Origin: Gluconobacter wancherniae NBRC 103581
GTDB taxonomy: Bacteria; Pseudomonadota; Alphaproteobacteria; Acetobacterales; Acetobacteraceae
Assembly (NCBI RefSeq): GCF_007988885.1
Contig: NZ_BJUZ01000002.1
Span: 62,001 to 126,000, forward strand
Direction: 5' to 3'
DNA: 64,000 nucleotides
A program made the position numbers and the translations under genes. Shown piece after piece: positions 26,611-37,381 of the stretch; position 1 is the stretch's first letter, and each line of letters opens with the position of its first letter. Under the pieces are notes generated by a model, which worked only from the letters and a program-made list of their open reading frames with translations, had not been told where the DNA came from and did no database searches.

Positions 26611-29600
26611 TCAGGAGCGCGGTTTGTTTTTGCTTCCGGCAGGGCGCCCCTTTCGGGCTTTTGCTTCTGGAGTCGGCGCTTTTGCTGGAGGTGCGGCAGG
26701 CGGGGTGCTTTTTTTAACAGGCGTCTTCTGTGCTGAAGTCGGGGATGGCGGTGGAAGGAGTGGCCCCAGGAAGCGACCGGTGTGGCTGGCCTTGCAGGCG
26801 GCAATATCTTCGGGTGTTCCGGCTGCGACAACCTGACCGCCACCGTCTCCACCTTCCGGGCCGATGTCGATGAGCCAATCTGCGGTTTTGATGACTTCCA
26901 GATTATGTTCGATCACGAGGATGGTGTTGCCTTGGTCGACGAGGGCGTGGAGGACTTCTAACAGTTTTCGGACGTCGTCGGTGTGGAGGCCGGTGGTGGG
27001 TTCGTCGAGAATGTAGAGCGTACGTCCGGTTGCACGTTTGGCCAGCTCTTTGGAGAGTTTGACGCGCTGTGCTTCACCGCCTGACAGGGTTGTGGCCTGC
27101 TGGCCAAGGGCGACGTAGCCCAGTCCGACCTGCTGCAGGATGGCGAGGCGCTCCCTGATGCGGGGGACTGCGTGGAAGAAGGGCAGTGCTTCATCCACAG
27201 TCATTGCCAGAACGTCCGCGATGGATTTTCCGCGAAATTTTACGTCTAGCGTCTCGCGATTGTAGCGAGCGCCTTTGCAGGTGTCGCATGTCACGAAGAC
27301 GTCCGGCAGGAAGTGCATCTCGATTTTGAGGACGCCATCGCCCTGACAGGCTTCGCAGCGGCCGCCTTTGACGTTGAATGAAAAACGACCCGGTTTGTAG
27401 CCGCGCGCTTTGGACTCTGGCAGTTCGGAGAACCAGTCCCTGATCGGGGCAAAGAGATCAGTGTAGGTCGCGGGGTTGGAGCGGGGGGTGCGGCCGATAG
27501 GGGACTGGTCAATGTCGATGATCTTGTCGAGTTCCTCCACGCCTTCCATGCGGTCGTATGGCAGGGGAGACTGGCTCGATTTCATCAACTGGCGCGACAG
27601 AGCCTTGTAGAGCGTATCCACAACAAGCGTCGACTTTCCGCCACCGGAAACCCCGGTGACGGCGATGAAGGTTCCGAGCGGGAACTGGACTGTGAGATCC
27701 TTGAGGTTGTTCCCTCGTGCGCCATGCAGTGTCAGGAAGCGATCCGAATGGCGGCGATGTTCGGGGACCGGGATGGATTTGCGTCCTGAGAGATAGGCCC
27801 CGGTCAGGCTGTTCGGGTTTTTTGCGACTTCGGCTGGTGTGCCGTGCGCAACGACCGTGCCGCCGCGGGTTCCTGCGCCTGGGCCCATATCGATCAGGTA
27901 GTCTGCGGCACGGATGGCGTCTTCATCGTGTTCGACAACAATGACGGTGTTTCCAAGCCTTTTTAGACGTTCCAGCGTTCCGAGGAGGCGTTCGTTGTCG
28001 CGCTGGTGAAGGCCGATTGATGGTTCGTCCAGAACATACAGCACGCCGGTCAGGCCCGAGCCGATCTGTGATGCAAGGCGAATACGCTGGCTTTCGCCAC
28101 CGGAGAGGGTGGCTGAGCCACGGGAGAGGGTGAGGTAGTCCAGGCCCACGTCATCCAAGAAGTGCAGTCGGTCGGTGATTTCACGCAGAATGCGCCGGGC
28201 GATTTCAGCGCGCTGGGGTGTGAGGGAGGCTTCCACGCCCGAGAACCATGACAGGGCCTTGCGGATCGGCATGTCCGAGGCCTGAGCGATGTCCAACTCG
28301 TTGACTTTGACGCACAGGGCCTCGGGTTTGAGGCGTGCGCCGTGGCAGGCATGACATGGCTTTTCGGACTGATAGCGGCTTAGTTCCTCGCGGACCCACA
28401 TGCTGTCTGTTTGTGCGAGCCGACGGCGGAGGTTCTTGAGTACCCCTTCGAAAGGCTTCGTGACGGTGTGGACCTTGCTGCCATCGCGGTAGGGGATGGC
28501 GACAGGGTCCTTGCTTCCGTTGATGATGAGGTCGCGCGTCTCTGCCTTGAGGCTGGCCCAGGGGGTGCTGGTTGTGTCGCCGCAATGTCGTGCCAATGCT
28601 GCGAGGGTCTGGTCGTACCAGTCTGTCTGGTTGCCGTGCCAGGGCGCGATGGCACCTTCTGCGAGGGACAGGCTGTCATCGGGGACGATGAGGTTTTCGT
28701 CGAAATGATTTTCGGTGCCAATGCCGTCACAGACCGGGCAGGCGCCCATGGGGGCGTTGAACGAGAAAAGCCGGGGCTCGATTTCCTCAAGTGTGAAGCC
28801 GGAAACCGGGCAGGCAAAGCGGGATGAAAAAACGATATGGGTGGCTGGATCGGTGGCCCCGCTGCGTTTGACTTCCTCTGCGTATGCGAGACCGTCCGAC
28901 AGGCCGATGGCAGTTTCGAAGCTGTCTGCGAGGCGGGATTCGATCCCTTCTTTGACCACGATACGGTCAACCACGACTTCCACTGTATGGCGGGTCTTGC
29001 GGTTGAGTTCTGGTGCTTCGGCGATTTCGTGTAGTTCGCCGTCAATCTTGACGCGTGTGAAGCCCTTGCGTGAGAGGTCTGCCAGTTCGCGTTTGCAGTC
29101 TCCCTTGCGGTCACGGATGACGGGAGCGAGCAGCATCAGGCGCATGCCTTCGGGCATTGCCATGACGCGGTCCACCATCTGGCTGATGGTCTGCGCTTCA
29201 ATGGGTAGGCCGGTGGCTGGGGAGTAGGGCACGCCGGCGCGCGCCCAGAGAAGGCGCATGTAGTCGTGGATTTCGGTGATCGTGCCGACTGTGGAGCGAG
29301 GGTTTTTCGAGGTGGTTTTCTGTTCGATCGAAATGGCCGGTGAGAGGCCTTCGATCGAATCCACATCCGGCTTGCCCATGAGTTCCAGAAACTGGCGGGC
29401 ATAGGCGGAGAGGCTCTCGACGTAGCGACGCTGACCTTCAGCGTAGATCGTATCGAAGGCAAGGGAGGATTTCCCCGAGCCCGAGAGGCCTGTGATGACA
29501 GTCAGCGAGTCACGCGGGATTGTAGCGTCGATGTTCTTGAGGTTGTGGGCGCGGGCCCCACGGACGCGGATCGAATGATTGTCTGAAATGCTCACGGACA

Positions 29601-29646
29601 GGGGTGCACCGGCCAAGAATGAAGGGAACTGCGAACACAACGCCAT
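26611..29646 (-). CDS. uvrA: Excinuclease ABC subunit UvrA
   Basis: 1011 residues. Two ABC ATPase modules with Walker [10 protein letters not shown] and GVSGGGKST, signatures LSGGESQR and LSGGEAQR, the zinc modules [14 protein letters not shown] and [14 protein letters not shown], and Walker B VLDEPS / ILDEPT. It recognises DNA damage in nucleotide excision repair. Odd feature: a 50-residue Pro/Lys/Ala tail ending [15 protein letters not shown], with an AT-hook-like GRP core. Divergent from ssb with 79 bases between; a near-consensus SOS box sits in that gap. GTG at 29595 is an alternative start. Confidence 0.97.
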   Translation of the reverse strand: MALCSQFPSFLAGAPLSVSISDNHSIRVRGARAHNLKNIDATIPRDSLTVITGLSGSGKSSLAFDTIYAEGQRRYVESLSAYARQFLELMGKPDVDSIEGLSPAISIEQKTTSKNPRSTVGTITEIHDYMRLLWARAGVPYSPATGLPIEAQTISQMVDRVMAMPEGMRLMLLAPVIRDRKGDCKRELADLSRKGFTRVKIDGELHEIAEAPELNRKTRHTVEVVVDRIVVKEGIESRLADSFETAIGLSDGLAYAEEVKRSGATDPATHIVFSSRFACPVSGFTLEEIEPRLFSFNAPMGACPVCDGIGTENHFDENLIVPDDSLSLAEGAIAPWHGNQTDWYDQTLAALARHCGDTTSTPWASLKAETRDLIINGSKDPVAIPYRDGSKVHTVTKPFEGVLKNLRRRLAQTDSMWVREELSRYQSEKPCHACHGARLKPEALCVKVNELDIAQASDMPIRKALSWFSGVEASLTPQRAEIARRILREITDRLHFLDDVGLDYLTLSRGSATLSGGESQRIRLASQIGSGLTGVLYVLDEPSIGLHQRDNERLLGTLERLKRLGNTVIVVEHDEDAIRAADYLIDMGPGAGTRGGTVVAHGTPAEVAKNPNSLTGAYLSGRKSIPVPEHRRHSDRFLTLHGARGNNLKDLTVQFPLGTFIAVTGVSGGGKSTLVVDTLYKALSRQLMKSSQSPLPYDRMEGVEELDKIIDIDQSPIGRTPRSNPATYTDLFAPIRDWFSELPESKARGYKPGRFSFNVKGGRCEACQGDGVLKIEMHFLPDVFVTCDTCKGARYNRETLDVKFRGKSIADVLAMTVDEALPFFHAVPRIRERLAILQQVGLGYVALGQQATTLSGGEAQRVKLSKELAKRATGRTLYILDEPTTGLHTDDVRKLLEVLHALVDQGNTILVIEHNLEVIKTADWLIDIGPEGGDGGGQVVAAGTPEDIAACKASHTGRFLGPLLPPPSPTSAQKTPVKKSTPPAAPPAKAPTPEAKARKGRPAGSKNKPRS

Positions 29647-29695
29647 GGAACAGCGCTGGATTGTTCATAGGTAGGTGTTTAGGATCATATGAAAA

Positions 29696-29710
29696 GAACA
29701 ATTCGAGAAG
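29696..29710. promoter_or_regulatory. Candidate LexA (SOS) box between uvrA and ssb
   Basis: GAAC-AATTCGA-GAAG matches 7 of 8 bases of the alphaproteobacterial LexA motif GAAC-N7-GAAC (equivalently GTTC-N7-GTTC). It lies 15 bases before the ssb start in the uvrA-ssb gap, a place where alphaproteobacteria often carry an SOS box. The single mismatch and closeness to the start keep confidence moderate. Confidence 0.4.
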
Positions 29711-29725
29711 ATTGGTTGAAAACGC

Positions 29726-30304
29726 ATGGCTGGTAGCGTCAACAAGGTAATTCTGGTTGGAAATCTGGGTAAGGACCCAGAGGTCCGCAATACGCAGTCG
29801 GGGACGAAGATCGTCAACCTGACCGTGGCCACCAGCGATACGTGGAATGACAGGCAGTCCGGGGAGCGCAAGGAGCGCACCGAATGGCATCGTGTGGTCA
29901 TTTTCAACGAGCGTGTGGCAGATGTGGCTGAACGCTTTCTGCGCAAGGGGCGTAAGGTTTACATTGAAGGCGAGCTGCGGACCCGCAAATGGACAGATCA
30001 GTCTGGCCAGGAGCGTTATACTACCGAAGTTACGATTGACCGCTTCCGCGGTGATCTTGTGTTGATTGACAGCAACCGTGGCGGTGAAGACGGTGGTGGT
30101 GGCTATGATGCCCCGCGCTCTGGCGGCAATGGCGGCGGCTTTGGTGGCGGTTCGCGCAGTGGCGGGAGCGGTGGCTTCGGCGGTAGCGGCAACGATGGTG
30201 GTTTTGGTGGTGGTCGCAGCGGCGGTGCTACTGGTGGTGGCAATCGTGGTGGCGGCTGGGATGCTCCGGCTGACAACGATCTGGACGACGAAATTCCGTT
30301 TTAA
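29726..30304 (+). CDS. ssb: Single-stranded DNA-binding protein
   Basis: 192 residues. OB-fold domain 1-112 (GSVNKVILVGNLGKDPEVR, WHRVVIFNERVADVAERFLRKG, VYIEGELRTRKW), a long Gly-rich linker (about 118-180) and the acidic tip DLDDEIPF that binds partner repair and replication proteins. Essential for replication, recombination and repair. Divergent from uvrA. Confidence 0.97.
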   Translation: MAGSVNKVILVGNLGKDPEVRNTQSGTKIVNLTVATSDTWNDRQSGERKERTEWHRVVIFNERVADVAERFLRKGRKVYIEGELRTRKWTDQSGQERYTTEVTIDRFRGDLVLIDSNRGGEDGGGGYDAPRSGGNGGGFGGGSRSGGSGGFGGSGNDGGFGGGRSGGATGGGNRGGGWDAPADNDLDDEIPF

Positions 30305-30334
30305 TCGGCGGAGTTGCGCTGCTGGTTCACAACT

Positions 30335-30366
30335 GCCTGCGTGGAGCAATCTGCGCAGGCTTTTTT
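30335..30366 (+). terminator. Terminator of ssb
   Basis: GCCTGCG / CGCAGGC stem with a loop of about 11 bases, followed by TTTTTT. Confidence 0.8.
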
Positions 30367-30502
30367 ATGCCGTTTTTTCGTTTGGGGCGGCGCGAGAGGC
30401 ATCAGGCGGCCCGTGCACGCGGAAAGGCGCGTGGCGGGTGTGGCGCGGCCGGGGAGCATGGGGTATGCTGTAGGGACTTTATTCTAGCGTGGTGGACCTG
30501 TC

Positions 30503-33364
30503 TTGACCGAGCTGACCGAGCCGAACGATCTTCTGCCCCCCGACCGTATTCCGGTGACGATCGAAGAGGAGATGCGTTCCTCTTATCTCGCCTATGCGAT
30601 GTCGGTCATTGTTTCGCGTGCGCTTCCGGACGTTCGTGATGGCCTGAAGCCTGTTCATCGCCGCATTCTGTATGCGATGCGCGAGAGTGGGTTTACGTCT
30701 GACAAGCCGTATCGCAAATCTGCGCGTGCGGTTGGTGACGTGATGGGTAAATACCATCCGCACGGTGACAGTTCGATTTATGACGCCATGGTGCGTATGG
30801 CCCAGCATTGGTCCATGCGGGTCAAGCTGATTGATGGTCAGGGTAACTTTGGTTCGGTCGATGGCGATAGCCCGGCGGCCATGCGTTATACCGAAGCGCG
30901 TCTTGCCAAGTCTTCGTCGTTCCTGCTCGATGATATCGAGCGTGATACGGTTGATTTTCAGCCGAACTACGACGAAAGCGAGCACGAACCGAAAGTTCTG
31001 CCGGCGACGTTCCCGAACCTTCTGGTCAATGGTGCTTCGGGTATTGCCGTGGGCATGGCGACCAATATTCCGACGCACAATCCCGGCGAGATCATTGATG
31101 CCACGCTGGCAATGATTGCCAACCCGGAGATTGATCTCGACGAACTGACGAAGATCGTCCCGGGGCCGGATTTCCCCACGGGTGGCATCATCATGGGGCG
31201 TCGTGGCATTCGTCAGGCTTTCGAGACGGGCCGCGGCTCCATTCCCGTTCGTGCGCGGGCGGAGATTGAGGAAATCCGCAAGGATCGTCAGGCGATCATC
31301 ATCACTGAGATCCCGTATCAGGTGAATAAGGCGACGCTGCAGGAAAAGATTGCCGACCTCGTCCGTTCGAAGGAAATCGAGGGTATTTCCGATATCCGGG
31401 ACGAGAGCGATCGTTCGGGTATGCGCGTTGTTATTGAGCTCAAGCGCGATGCCACGCCTGAAGTGGTACTGAATCAGCTTTATCGCTTTACGCAGCTTCA
31501 GACCTCTTTCAGTGCCAATATGCTGGCTCTCGATGAGGGCAAGCCGCGGACGATGGGGCTGATTGATATCCTGCAGGCGTTTATTCGTTTCCGCGAGGAT
31601 GTCATTCTGCGCCGGGCGCGCTTTGACCTGAACAAGGTTCGGGATCGCGGGCATCTGCTGGTTGGCCTTGTGATGGCGGTTGCCAACATTGATGAGGTGA
31701 TTGCGCTGATCCGTGCGGCTCCTGATGCGGCAACGGCTCGGGAATCGCTGATGGCGAGACAGTGGGATGCTGAGGAAGTTGTTCCTCTACTGACGCTGAT
31801 CCGCGATGAGGGCAATGTCATCATTGATGGCAAGGTTCGCCTCACTGAGGCGCAGGCCCGCGGTATTCTGGAGCTGCGTCTGCAGCGCCTGACCGGTCTT
31901 GAGCGCGAGAAGATCCAGGGGGAACTTAATGAAGTTGCCGCCAAGATCACGGATCTTCTGGAGATCATTGAGAGCCATATCCGCCGCATGGAGGTCATGC
32001 GCAACGAACTGATGGCTGCGCGTGCGGAAATTGCGACGCCGCGTGCGACAGAGATTTCGGATGCGTTGGGTGACCAGTCTGACGAGAGCCTTGTTGAGCC
32101 GGGCCAGATGGTCGTGACCATCACACGCGATGGCTTCATCAAGCGCACACCGCTGGAAATTTTCCGTTCTCAAAACCGTGGTGGTCGTGGTCGTACGGCA
32201 TCGGGTCGCCGTGGGGACGATGTCATCATCCGCAGCTTCAATGCACACACCCATCAGTGGGTGATGTTCTTCTCATCGGGGGGCAAGGCCTATCGGATGA
32301 AGGTCTGGCATCTGCCAGAGGCTGCTCCAACGGCGAAGGGGCGCGCACTCGTCAATCTCCTGCCTGAGCTGGGTACGGACTCCATTACGGCGGTTCTGCC
32401 GCTGCCGCAGGATGAGGAGCTGTGGGATGATCTGCACCTCGTCTTTGCGACGGCCAGTGGCAATGTACGTCGTAACCGCCTGAGTGATTTCCGCAACATC
32501 CGTGCTTCGGGCCTGATTGCGATGAAGCTGGACGAGGGAGATTCCCTGATCGGTGTGGCGACGTGCCGCGAGGGACAGGATGTATTCCTCGCCACGAAGA
32601 AGGCACGTTGCATTCGCTTCCAGATCACGGACGATACGCTGCGCGTGTTTGCCGGTCGTGGCAGCACCGGCGTGAGGGGTATCCGTCTGGCGGAAGGCGA
32701 TATCGTCAATTCGCTCTGTGTGCTGAACCATGTTGAAGCGACGGTCGAAGAGCGTGCGGCCTATCTGCGGATGGCGAATGCCAAGCGCCGTGCCGAGAAT
32801 GCTGCTCCTGCTGAAGGGGCGGATGAGGACATCACGACCACTTCTGAGGATAGTGACGATGTTCCGGAAATCGTTGGCAGCCTGTCTCAGGAGCGCTTCG
32901 AGGAACTGGAGCAGCAGGAGGAAATCCTGCTGACGGTGACGGATGGTGGTTTTGGCCGTCGTTCTTCGGCGTATGACTATCGTGTTTCGGGCCGTGGTGG
33001 TCAGGGCATCACGAACATGACGTTCTCGGCCAATCGTCGTGGCAAGGAAGTTGTGGGTACCTTGCCGACGCTGGATGGTACGGACGTGATGATGGTCACG
33101 GATATGGGGCGTCTGATCCGTCTGCCGGTGTCTCAGGTACGTGTCATGGCCCGTCAGGCCAGCGGTGTGACGCTGTTTCGTGTGAATGATACCGAGAGCG
33201 TTATCTGTGTTTTCCCGGTTCTGGAGGATGACAGCGAGGACGGTGATGCTGACGAGGTGATCGACGGCGGTGTTGTCTCGGCGGAGGGTGCTGTCCCGGC
33301 TGTCGAGGGGAGCGAAGGTCAGGCTGATAGCGGTGCTGAGGAAGGCCCTGCGGCGGATGCCTGA
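30503..33364 (+). CDS. gyrA: DNA gyrase subunit A
   Basis: 953 residues. TTG at 30503 is the only possible start close to the conserved N-terminus (an in-frame TAG lies at 30485), with GGTGGA upstream. Catalytic Tyr129 in AMRYTEAR. The quinolone region reads [15 protein letters not shown], with Ser90 and Asp94 at the positions of E. coli Ser83 and Asp87, i.e. not a resistance form there. The C-terminal domain carries the GyrA box QNRGGRG, separating it from ParC. An acidic insert ([17 protein letters not shown]) and a long acidic tail make it longer than E. coli GyrA. Confidence 0.97.
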   Translation: MTELTEPNDLLPPDRIPVTIEEEMRSSYLAYAMSVIVSRALPDVRDGLKPVHRRILYAMRESGFTSDKPYRKSARAVGDVMGKYHPHGDSSIYDAMVRMAQHWSMRVKLIDGQGNFGSVDGDSPAAMRYTEARLAKSSSFLLDDIERDTVDFQPNYDESEHEPKVLPATFPNLLVNGASGIAVGMATNIPTHNPGEIIDATLAMIANPEIDLDELTKIVPGPDFPTGGIIMGRRGIRQAFETGRGSIPVRARAEIEEIRKDRQAIIITEIPYQVNKATLQEKIADLVRSKEIEGISDIRDESDRSGMRVVIELKRDATPEVVLNQLYRFTQLQTSFSANMLALDEGKPRTMGLIDILQAFIRFREDVILRRARFDLNKVRDRGHLLVGLVMAVANIDEVIALIRAAPDAATARESLMARQWDAEEVVPLLTLIRDEGNVIIDGKVRLTEAQARGILELRLQRLTGLEREKIQGELNEVAAKITDLLEIIESHIRRMEVMRNELMAARAEIATPRATEISDALGDQSDESLVEPGQMVVTITRDGFIKRTPLEIFRSQNRGGRGRTASGRRGDDVIIRSFNAHTHQWVMFFSSGGKAYRMKVWHLPEAAPTAKGRALVNLLPELGTDSITAVLPLPQDEELWDDLHLVFATASGNVRRNRLSDFRNIRASGLIAMKLDEGDSLIGVATCREGQDVFLATKKARCIRFQITDDTLRVFAGRGSTGVRGIRLAEGDIVNSLCVLNHVEATVEERAAYLRMANAKRRAENAAPAEGADEDITTTSEDSDDVPEIVGSLSQERFEELEQQEEILLTVTDGGFGRRSSAYDYRVSGRGGQGITNMTFSANRRGKEVVGTLPTLDGTDVMMVTDMGRLIRLPVSQVRVMARQASGVTLFRVNDTESVICVFPVLEDDSEDGDADEVIDGGVVSAEGAVPAVEGSEGQADSGAEEGPAADA

Positions 33365-33863
33365 TCCGCGCGTCGGGTTTTATCCCGGCACGTTCGACCC
33401 GGTGACCTTCGGGCATCTGGACATTATCGATCGGGCGTCAGCATTGTTTGACCGCCTGTTCGTTGGGGTCGCGGTGAACGAGGGCAAAGGGCCGCTCCTT
33501 GATGTGGAGGAGCGGATCACTGCGGTGCGGAAAGAGGTTTCCGGGTTGCGGCATGCTGCGCGTATCGAGGTTCTGGGGTTCGGCAATCTCCTGGTAGATG
33601 CTGTGCGTGATGCTGGTGCCGGAACTGTGGTGCGAGGGTTGAGGTCGTCCGGTGATTTCGATTTTGAGACGCAGCTTTCGGGTGCATTGCGGCGTCTGGC
33701 GCCAGAAATAGAGACGGTTTTTCTGCTGTCTTCAGAAAATCATCGAACGACTGCGAGCCGCATTGTTAAGGAGATAGCGCGGCTTGGCGGTGATATTTCT
33801 CCTTTTGTCAGCGATGATGTGGCGCGTCTTGTCTTGTCGAAACTGGATCGAGGGGCGACATAA
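33357..33863 (+). CDS. coaD: Phosphopantetheine adenylyltransferase
   Basis: 168 residues from ATG at 33357, overlapping the gyrA stop by 8 bases. Nucleotidyltransferase motif [16 protein letters not shown] at the N-terminus and [24 protein letters not shown] near the C-terminus are diagnostic. Fourth step of coenzyme A synthesis, forming dephospho-CoA. The overlap shows translation coupled with gyrA. Confidence 0.96.
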   Translation: MPDPRVGFYPGTFDPVTFGHLDIIDRASALFDRLFVGVAVNEGKGPLLDVEERITAVRKEVSGLRHAARIEVLGFGNLLVDAVRDAGAGTVVRGLRSSGDFDFETQLSGALRRLAPEIETVFLLSSENHRTTASRIVKEIARLGGDISPFVSDDVARLVLSKLDRGAT

Positions 33864-33895
33864 GGGCCTTCTCCGATTTTTGGAAGGTTTGAAGC

Positions 33896-34381
33896 ATGTC
33901 CGATACTGCAGTGCCTGAAGGCAACAAGCTGGTTTTTGAACTCAAGGACGGTAAGGTTGTCATCGAGCTGCGCCCGGATCTGGCTCCGCTGGCTGTAGAG
34001 CGCCTGAAGCTGCTGGCTAGCGAAGGTTTTTATGACGGTGTGAAGTTCCATCGTGTCATCGAAGGCTTCATGGCGCAGGGTGGTGATCCGACGGGCACGG
34101 GAACCAGCGGTAGCAGCTACCCGGATCTGAAGGCCGAATTCACCAAGGAAGCCAAGTTCGAGCGTGGTACGCTTGGTATGGCTCGCACGATGAGCCCGAA
34201 CACGGCGAACAGCCAGTTCTTCATCATGTTTGAAGATGTTCCCTCTCTGAATGGCCAGTACACCATTGCAGGCAAGGTTATTGAAGGCATGGAGAACGTG
34301 GACAAGATCAAGCGTGGCGCAGGCTCTTCGGGCACGGTCAAGGATCCGGACATCATCGTGAAGGCCTACGTGGAAGCGTAA
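33896..34381 (+). CDS. Cyclophilin-type peptidyl-prolyl isomerase, cytoplasmic
   Basis: 161 residues, no signal peptide. Cyclophilin signatures FHRVIEGFMAQGGDPTGTGTSG, MARTMSPNTANSQFFIMFEDVPSLNGQYTIAGKVIEGM. It catalyses proline isomerisation during folding. The Phe-rich active site and Arg of the FHRVI motif are present. It is 32 bases after coaD and ends with a strong terminator, closing a gyrA-coaD-ppi transcript. Confidence 0.94.
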   Translation: MSDTAVPEGNKLVFELKDGKVVIELRPDLAPLAVERLKLLASEGFYDGVKFHRVIEGFMAQGGDPTGTGTSGSSYPDLKAEFTKEAKFERGTLGMARTMSPNTANSQFFIMFEDVPSLNGQYTIAGKVIEGMENVDKIKRGAGSSGTVKDPDIIVKAYVEA

Positions 34382-34405
34382 GACTTTACGGTTCCTGGAG
34401 TTGAA

Positions 34406-34440
34406 AAAGGCGGGAGCACGGAAGTGCTCCCGCCTTTTTT
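34406..34440 (+). terminator. Terminator of the gyrA-coaD-ppi operon
   Basis: AGGCGGGAGCAC-GGAA-GTGCTCCCGCCT, a 12-bp perfect stem with a GGAA loop, preceded by A and followed by TTTTTT; could act in both directions. Confidence 0.92.
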
Positions 34441-34555
34441 ATGTCTATGTTGTTGCCGGGTAGGTTAGATTTTATCTGTCCGTGCCGGTTTTGAGATGAT
34501 TTCTGAATGGATAGTAAAAAGACTCGTTAGAATGCGGGTTGCACATTAGGGTGTG

Positions 34556-36034
34556 ATGTCCTGCCGTATCGTTTGCCTGATGAGCAGGGTGCTGAGTTTC
34601 TGGAACGAATATGTGCAAGATGAAGTCATGAATGAGACGTTTCGGAACGGGGAAATTGCAGGGTGTGCCGCTGAGGCATCTGTAGTTGCTGCCTCTCAGG
34701 CGTTTAGTGCTCTTGATCTTTTGCCTGACCTCATTTGCGTTGTTGGGGTTGATGGCTTTTACGAACACTTCAACAGGGCCTGGCGTCGGAACGCTGACGT
34801 TTTTACGGCTGGGTTTGAGTCTGAGTGTTGGGCAGACAACGTGCATGTTGAAGACAGAGCTCTTGTTCGACACGAGCTTGAGGTTGCTTTGTCTACTGGG
34901 CGTCCATGTAATCTGGATATGCGTCTGATCGCTGCATCTGGTGTGGAGCGTTGGTATTTGTTGCGCGCGCATCCGGAACTGGATGAGCGTGGTCAGGTTC
35001 GTTTCTGGTTATACATTCTCACAGACATTCAAGATCGTAAGATTTCACGTCTCAATTTAAGCAGGCGGATTAAGCTTCAGACTGAAATGCTGAATATCAG
35101 TCAAGATTGCATAAAAATTCTAACGGTTGATGGTCGGTTGCAGCATATGAACAGGGCCGGGTGCCTTGCGCTGAATGTTGATGAAGACTCCGGGTTTGGT
35201 ATGGAGTGGCTGCCGTTGCTGCCCGACGAAGTTCATGCTGAGGGCGAAAAGGCTCTGCGTGAGGCGCAGGAAGGCCGTCATGCCCGGTTTCCGGGTTTGA
35301 GCTGCATGCCGGGTGAAAGTGTCCGCTGCTGGGATAATATGTTGACCCCATGTCCGAACGAGCAGGGGGACGTTGAGGCGATTTTGTGTGTTTCGCGTGA
35401 TGTGACGGCACAGCGCGAAGGTGAGCGACGGGTTGAACTTCTGCTTCATGAGCTAAATCATCGTTCTAAAAATATGCTGGCAGTTGTTCTTGCCTTGATC
35501 CGGCGAAGTGTTCCTGACCCAAAAGCAGATTTTGTGAAAGTTCTGGAGCAGCGTCTTGTTTCGATTTCCAGAAGTCAGGACTTGCTTGTGGCGGGTGAGT
35601 TGATTGGGGTGACTGTACGGGATTTGGTCTTGTCTCAGACTGCAGTTGCGGGGGACATGTTGGAAGAACGGATTATCGTAAAAGGAGATCCATCATTGCG
35701 ACTGCGCGTTGGTGCCGCAGAAATGGTTGGTCTGGCGATGCATGAACTCACAACAAACGCGATCAAATATGGAGCTTTGTCCAACGATTTGGGGACCGTA
35801 AATATTTGCTGGAATGTTCAAGAAATGCCTGAGGGGTCTTTCTTCCGTCTAATATGGGAGGAAAGTGGGGGGCCGGAAGTGAAGCTTCCGGAACGTCGTG
35901 GCTTCGGGACGGCAGTGATTGGTCGTAATCCGTTTGCGAGCCAAGGCGGAAGTCTCCAGCATGTGTTTGAACCTTCAGGTGTGCTCTGGGAGCTGAAATT
36001 ACCCGTTGAGAGTGGTCTCGCCTCAGCCAATTGA
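34556..36034 (+). CDS. PAS-PAS sensor kinase of the HWE type
   Basis: About 492 residues. Start uncertain: ATG 34556 has AGGG 4 bases upstream, and ATG 34628 (MNETFRNG) is an alternative. Two PAS domains (about 50-160 and 170-285), then the HWE-kinase phosphoacceptor helix LLHELNHRSKNMLAVVLALIRRS and the ATPase part with MHELTTNAIKYGAL, the W-x-E motif in LIWEESGG and GFGTAVI. Soluble, so it senses an internal signal. No response regulator is next to it, so it is an orphan kinase; in this class, targets often include general-stress or light responses. Confidence 0.85.
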   Translation: MSCRIVCLMSRVLSFWNEYVQDEVMNETFRNGEIAGCAAEASVVAASQAFSALDLLPDLICVVGVDGFYEHFNRAWRRNADVFTAGFESECWADNVHVEDRALVRHELEVALSTGRPCNLDMRLIAASGVERWYLLRAHPELDERGQVRFWLYILTDIQDRKISRLNLSRRIKLQTEMLNISQDCIKILTVDGRLQHMNRAGCLALNVDEDSGFGMEWLPLLPDEVHAEGEKALREAQEGRHARFPGLSCMPGESVRCWDNMLTPCPNEQGDVEAILCVSRDVTAQREGERRVELLLHELNHRSKNMLAVVLALIRRSVPDPKADFVKVLEQRLVSISRSQDLLVAGELIGVTVRDLVLSQTAVAGDMLEERIIVKGDPSLRLRVGAAEMVGLAMHELTTNAIKYGALSNDLGTVNICWNVQEMPEGSFFRLIWEESGGPEVKLPERRGFGTAVIGRNPFASQGGSLQHVFEPSGVLWELKLPVESGLASAN

Positions 36035-36138
36035 CATCAAATAGGATCCTAATCTGGATTATCTGGGTAGGGAATGCTTCTTTTCCGCTCTCTGGAGGTT
36101 GACGCTCAGGTGCGTTGTAGGGTAGCCAGCGTGCGGAT

Positions 36139-36214
36139 GAACCGGTAGCTCAGTTGGTAGAGCATTCGACTTTTAATCGAATGGTCCTGGGTTCGAGTCC
36201 CAGCCGGTTCACCA
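36139..36214 (+). tRNA. tRNA-Lys (TTT anticodon)
   Basis: 76 bases with encoded CCA. Acceptor GAACCGG pairs with CCGGTTC, the D-arm has AGCTCAGTTGGTAGAGC, the anticodon loop is CTTTTAA (anticodon TTT), and the T-arm is CTGGGTTCGAGTCCCAG. Complete and apparently functional; no integrated element is visible at its 3' end. Confidence 0.97.
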
Positions 36215-36234
36215 ACGATTCTTGATGAATCTCG

Positions 36235-36266
36235 AAAAAACCATTTTTTATATGAATTGGTTTTTT
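36235..36266 (+). terminator. Possible terminator after tRNA-Lys
   Basis: AAAAAACCA pairs with TGGTTTTTT (36258-36266) around an AT-rich loop, ending in six T. Low GC in the stem makes it a weak call. Confidence 0.45.
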
Positions 36267-36327
36267 GACCCACCTTAAAGTCCATGTTTGACAATGGGTT
36301 GTACGGCCAGACGGCCCAATGGTGAAT

Positions 36328-37242
36328 TCATTTGTTTTCCCGGCGGCTGTAACCTGGTGGTGTTCCCGTAATTCTTTTGTAGGCACGGCTGAAGGCTGCT
36401 TGAGATGTGTAGCCGAGGCGCTCTGCAACTCTCTCGATGGGCATTCTGTCGTAAGAGAGCCAAGTGTGGGCAATGCGCATCCTTAATTCTCCTGCGTAAT
36501 GCAGAGGCGCGATGCCAATTGTTTCCTGAAAGCGTTTTGCAAATACCGAGCGTGAAAGGCCACTTTCAGCTGCCAGTTCTGCTACGGTCCAGTTGCGTCC
36601 TGGCTGACGATGCAGGGCCAGAATGGCACGGGACAATTTTGGTTCCCGGAGCGCTGTGACGAACGCAGAGCTGTTGCTGCAGCCGCATTCGACCCAGCCC
36701 CGGACGATGACTGCCATCACGACATCAGCCAGACGCGCAAGGATACCTGCGTCTCCTACGCGCCCGGTACAGGCTTCGTGCTCCATAGCGGTCAGGATCG
36801 GCATGAGTTCGAGATAACGCTGGCTTGTGGCATCAATCATCATGAGCTCTGGCATCAGAGGGACAAGCCCCTGAAGGCCGCCGAGATCGAACTCCATGCA
36901 GCCACTGAAGAAAATGGCATGGGGTGCGCTGCTGGAGGACGCGGTTACTGCGCAGACGGTCTCGCTGAGGGAAACAACATTGTAATGGTCGATATCCTGA
37001 ACAGGGGCATCGGGGCTGGAGATGATCTGATGGGCGTTTCCATGTGGAAGAAAGACTGCATTTCCAGCTGAAAGCGGTTGAAGCACGCCGTCTTCGGTCA
37101 GCAGATTTGCTGTGCCTGTCGCCAGAAAATGAAAATAGGCACAACCGGGTTTTGCCCTGAAAGCAAAACCAAAAGACGCACCGGTATGGATACGGCGGTA
37201 TTGAATGCCGCGCAGACGCATCCCCAGGAGCAGTTCGCTCAT
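36328..37242 (-). CDS. AraC-family regulator with cupin sensor domain
   Basis: About 304 residues from ATG at 37242 (an in-frame TTG at 37272 would add ten). N-terminal cupin domain (YFHFLATGTANLL, AGNAVFLPHGNAHQI) and C-terminal double HTH (WTVAELAAESGLSRSVFAKRFQETIGIAPLHY...RMPIERVAERLGYTSQAAFSRAYKRITGTPPGYSR). Divergent from an MFS exporter gene with about 140 bases between, a common pairing in which the regulator controls its neighbour. Confidence 0.9.
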   Translation of the reverse strand: MSELLLGMRLRGIQYRRIHTGASFGFAFRAKPGCAYFHFLATGTANLLTEDGVLQPLSAGNAVFLPHGNAHQIISSPDAPVQDIDHYNVVSLSETVCAVTASSSSAPHAIFFSGCMEFDLGGLQGLVPLMPELMMIDATSQRYLELMPILTAMEHEACTGRVGDAGILARLADVVMAVIVRGWVECGCSNSSAFVTALREPKLSRAILALHRQPGRNWTVAELAAESGLSRSVFAKRFQETIGIAPLHYAGELRMRIAHTWLSYDRMPIERVAERLGYTSQAAFSRAYKRITGTPPGYSRRENK

Positions 37243-37381
37243 GAGGTCAGAGGAAAGAGCGATCTGATCCAACGATAAAATATTCCGGTGTTTCGATCAA
37301 AAATTACGGATTTATAGCCATAGATCGTCCTGATTGTGCCGTCTAGCCTGTGCTGCAAGGGCAATTTTAAGGGCGTTTTTC

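Noticed and set aside
30479-31654. 391-codon open frame opposite gyrA
   Set aside because: Lies entirely antisense to a certain gyrA gene, has no ribosome site or recognisable domain and is a by-product of codon bias.
36139-36214. tRNA-Lys as prophage attachment site
   Set aside because: The prophage starts about 11 kb away and no repeat of the tRNA 3' end is seen near it.
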